From the NCBI GenBank assembly GCA_019637395.1, contig JAHBVR010000015.1:1-64000 (forward strand): 64,000 nucleotides of DNA. The letters are read 5' to 3'. The first letter of the stretch is position 1. Each line of letters opens with the position of its first letter. The translations under genes were made by a program, and so were the position numbers. Shown here in pieces: positions 62,509 to 64,000 of this stretch. The notes below the pieces were generated by a model. It was not told where the DNA came from and ran no database searches. It was given only the letters and a program-made list of their open reading frames with translations. This DNA comes from Vulcanimicrobiota bacterium (lineage in GTDB: Bacteria; Vulcanimicrobiota; Xenobia; Xenobiales; JADMJV01).

Positions 62509-64000
62509 CTAGCACTGAATCACCGCAATCGTCGCATTGTCGTCCGCCCCGCGACCCAAACACAAATCAACCAGCTTCTGACACAGTTCCTGGGGAGACT
62601 GAGGAGCCATCACGTGGTGCTCAAATTCATCCGCCTCAAAATACTCCCAAACGCCGTCAGAGCAAAGCACGATGCGATCTCCCGGAGCCACTTCGCGGTC
62701 GAACAAATCGACTTCCACGTCCGGATTGGTGCCCAGGGCCCGGTAGATAATACTGCGCTGCGGCGACACGCGGGCTTCTTCCTGAGTCAGACTGCCCATA
62801 GCCACCAGCCGGCCCACCAGACTGTGGTCGGTGGTCACCTGGGTCAGTTTCTCACGCCCGTGATAACCGCGGGTATCCCCCACCTGGGCAAAATAAGCCT
62901 TGCTGCCGGCCAGCAAGCAGGCCGTGATGGTGCAGCCCATCCCCTGCCGGGCCGAGTCCTGCGAAGCGTACTCGAAGATGGTCCGGTTGGCGGCTCGCAA
63001 GGCCCGTTCCAAGAGATAGTGGCAGCGCTGATCCATGTCCTCGGGCATCAGCACCGTGGTTTGCCGGCCGTTGCGCAGCGACAAATCGGCCGCCACCACT
63101 TCCTGGGCGATGGTTCGGAGGGCCAGAGAAGCCGCCTTGTCGCCCTCCGCCTCACCGCCCATGCCGTCGATGACGGTCACCAGCCAGCCGTCGTAACGCC
63201 GGCTTTTCTCGTAAAAGCTGAAGCGCAACTCCAGGCAGGCATCCTGGTTGATGCGCCGGACACAGCCGATATGGCTAAACATAGCCACCTCGGGTCCGGT
63301 GGGCGCGGCTTTGCCGTTCTTCTTTACCGCCGGCGCCGGCGCGGGTGCCGGGCTCGGGGCCGGTGTCGGCTCCTCGGCCAGACTGCTGGGATTGCGCAGA
63401 GCCTCCAGCATGGCCTGGGCGCTCTCGAAGCGTTCTTCCGGCTTTTTGCGCAAACCGCGCATGATCACTTTTACCAGCCCGTCGGCCCCACTCACGGCCG
63501 GCGGCGGAATTACGAAAAAGCTCTCGCGCGCTTCCAGATTGAGTCGCTGTCCGGTCAACAAGTTATAGCCCACGGCCGCCACGCTAAACAAATCTAGCCG
63601 CTGGTCCTGCAGCCCCAGGCCATACATCTCGGGAGCCGAAAAGCCCGGCGTTACGCTGCAGACCTCTTCACTCTCCCCATCACTCCCCAGCGAACAGGCC
63701 CGTTCCCAGAGGTCCAGCTTGATATGTCCATCGGCATCTCGCCAGATCCGGCTCGGTTGGATGCTGCGCGAAAGCATTTTTTGCTGGTGCAGCTCGTCCA
63801 GCTTCTCCAAAAGCTCTTGCAGCAGTTTCTCGACCTCCGAGGCCTGAAACGTGCCCGCGCTGGCCAATTGATCCTCCAGGCGCTCGCCGGGCCAGGGCGT
63901 GGCCGCGTAGTCAAAATCCTCGGCCGTGAAAAAATCAGCAGGCTGCAAAAAATGCTCACCGCCCAGGCCGCTCAGAAGTTCGCGCTGGCGCGAAAGCTGG
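62509..64000 (-). CDS. Pseudokinase-PP2C phosphatase fusion (5' partial)
   Basis: The frame is open to the right edge, so the start is outside the window; an internal TTG at 63948 is not a credible start because the kinase fold continues upstream (RELLSGLGGEHF). N-terminal Ser/Thr kinase-like domain is degenerate: the HRD loop reads LSRSIQPSRIW and DFG reads DLW, but SAPEMY is kept. A Pro/Ala linker precedes PP2C (~230 on): RRINQDAC, VIDGMGGEAEGD, QVGDTRGY, VLCSDGVWEYF and DDNATIAV, with the metal-binding Asp residues in place. Removes phosphate from Ser/Thr proteins; the kinase half probably binds or regulates. Confidence 0.9.
   Translation of the reverse strand, partial: QLSRQRELLSGLGGEHFLQPADFFTAEDFDYAATPWPGERLEDQLASAGTFQASEVEKLLQELLEKLDELHQQKMLSRSIQPSRIWRDADGHIKLDLWERACSLGSDGESEEVCSVTPGFSAPEMYGLGLQDQRLDLFSVAAVGYNLLTGQRLNLEARESFFVIPPPAVSGADGLVKVIMRGLRKKPEERFESAQAMLEALRNPSSLAEEPTPAPSPAPAPAPAVKKNGKAAPTGPEVAMFSHIGCVRRINQDACLELRFSFYEKSRRYDGWLVTVIDGMGGEAEGDKAASLALRTIAQEVVAADLSLRNGRQTTVLMPEDMDQRCHYLLERALRAANRTIFEYASQDSARQGMGCTITACLLAGSKAYFAQVGDTRGYHGREKLTQVTTDHSLVGRLVAMGSLTQEEARVSPQRSIIYRALGTNPDVEVDLFDREVAPGDRIVLCSDGVWEYFEADEFEHHVMAPQSPQELCQKLVDLCLGRGADDNATIAVIQC

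Overview
The window is GC-rich bacterial chromosome, densely packed with short intergenic gaps and many 1-4 nt stop/start overlaps. It suggests an uncultured, environmental, non-proteobacterial lineage. The pointers are a coproheme decarboxylase (HemQ/ChdC), many TPR proteins, FHA/zinc-ribbon/vWA/PP2C signalling proteins, PilT-family ATPases, a GT9 glycosyltransferase and a circularly permuted ATP-grasp/alpha-E pair. A relative of Ca. Eremiobacterota/Xenobia (Vulcanimicrobiota) would fit, but this is an inference from gene style; no rRNA or tRNA is present to test it.

Region 1 (1-2.9 kb) is accessory DNA. It holds the end of an RHS polymorphic toxin whose AT-richer tip looks like a caspase-fold (CHAT-like) peptidase, an overlapping small membrane protein that may be its immunity partner, a run of strong hairpins, and a degraded group II intron with a recognisable domain V and a frameshifted, internally deleted reverse transcriptase.

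Region 2 (2.9-10 kb, minus strand) is a DUF58 / transglutaminase (TgpA-like) / MoxR / TPR operon ending in a phosphatase-fold protein with a degenerate active site. Region 3 (10-20.2 kb) has an orphan Met/Gln-rich protein with its terminator, a translationally coupled feoA-feoB-feoC-GT9 operon, a convergent NCS2-like permease, a Lhr-like helicase followed at once by a PilT ATPase, and a dCTP deaminase-like gene. Region 4 (20.2-33.9 kb) holds a degenerate MoaB-like protein, an HD phosphohydrolase, ChdC, an M24 aminopeptidase, a XylR-like regulator, a triple-receiver hybrid histidine kinase, a GT-C glycosyltransferase, UvrB, a NarL-type response regulator and an XRE regulator whose N-terminus appears out of frame.

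Region 5 (34-43.8 kb) has the ATP-grasp/alpha-E pair, a membrane TPR-ankyrin protein, a second PilT-like protein with destroyed ATPase motifs, ClpB, and a Pycsar-effector-like (DUF5706) membrane protein without a visible cyclase. Region 6 (44-55.2 kb) holds FN3, TerB, a C2H2-like zinc-finger membrane protein, a Xer recombinase, a YprB-like nuclease, TPR proteins, a 57-residue membrane protein, Rpe, a stand-alone PASTA protein and a KAS III-like enzyme. Region 7 (55.2-64 kb) holds a lytic transglycosylase, a DnaJ-zinc-finger/rhomboid fusion, a FecR-like secreted protein, a copper-amine-oxidase-N-like secreted protein, and a minus-strand signalling cluster: pseudokinase-PP2C (running off the window), vWA, zinc-ribbon FHA and TPR-FHA. 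These last four probably work together in phosphothreonine-dependent signalling.
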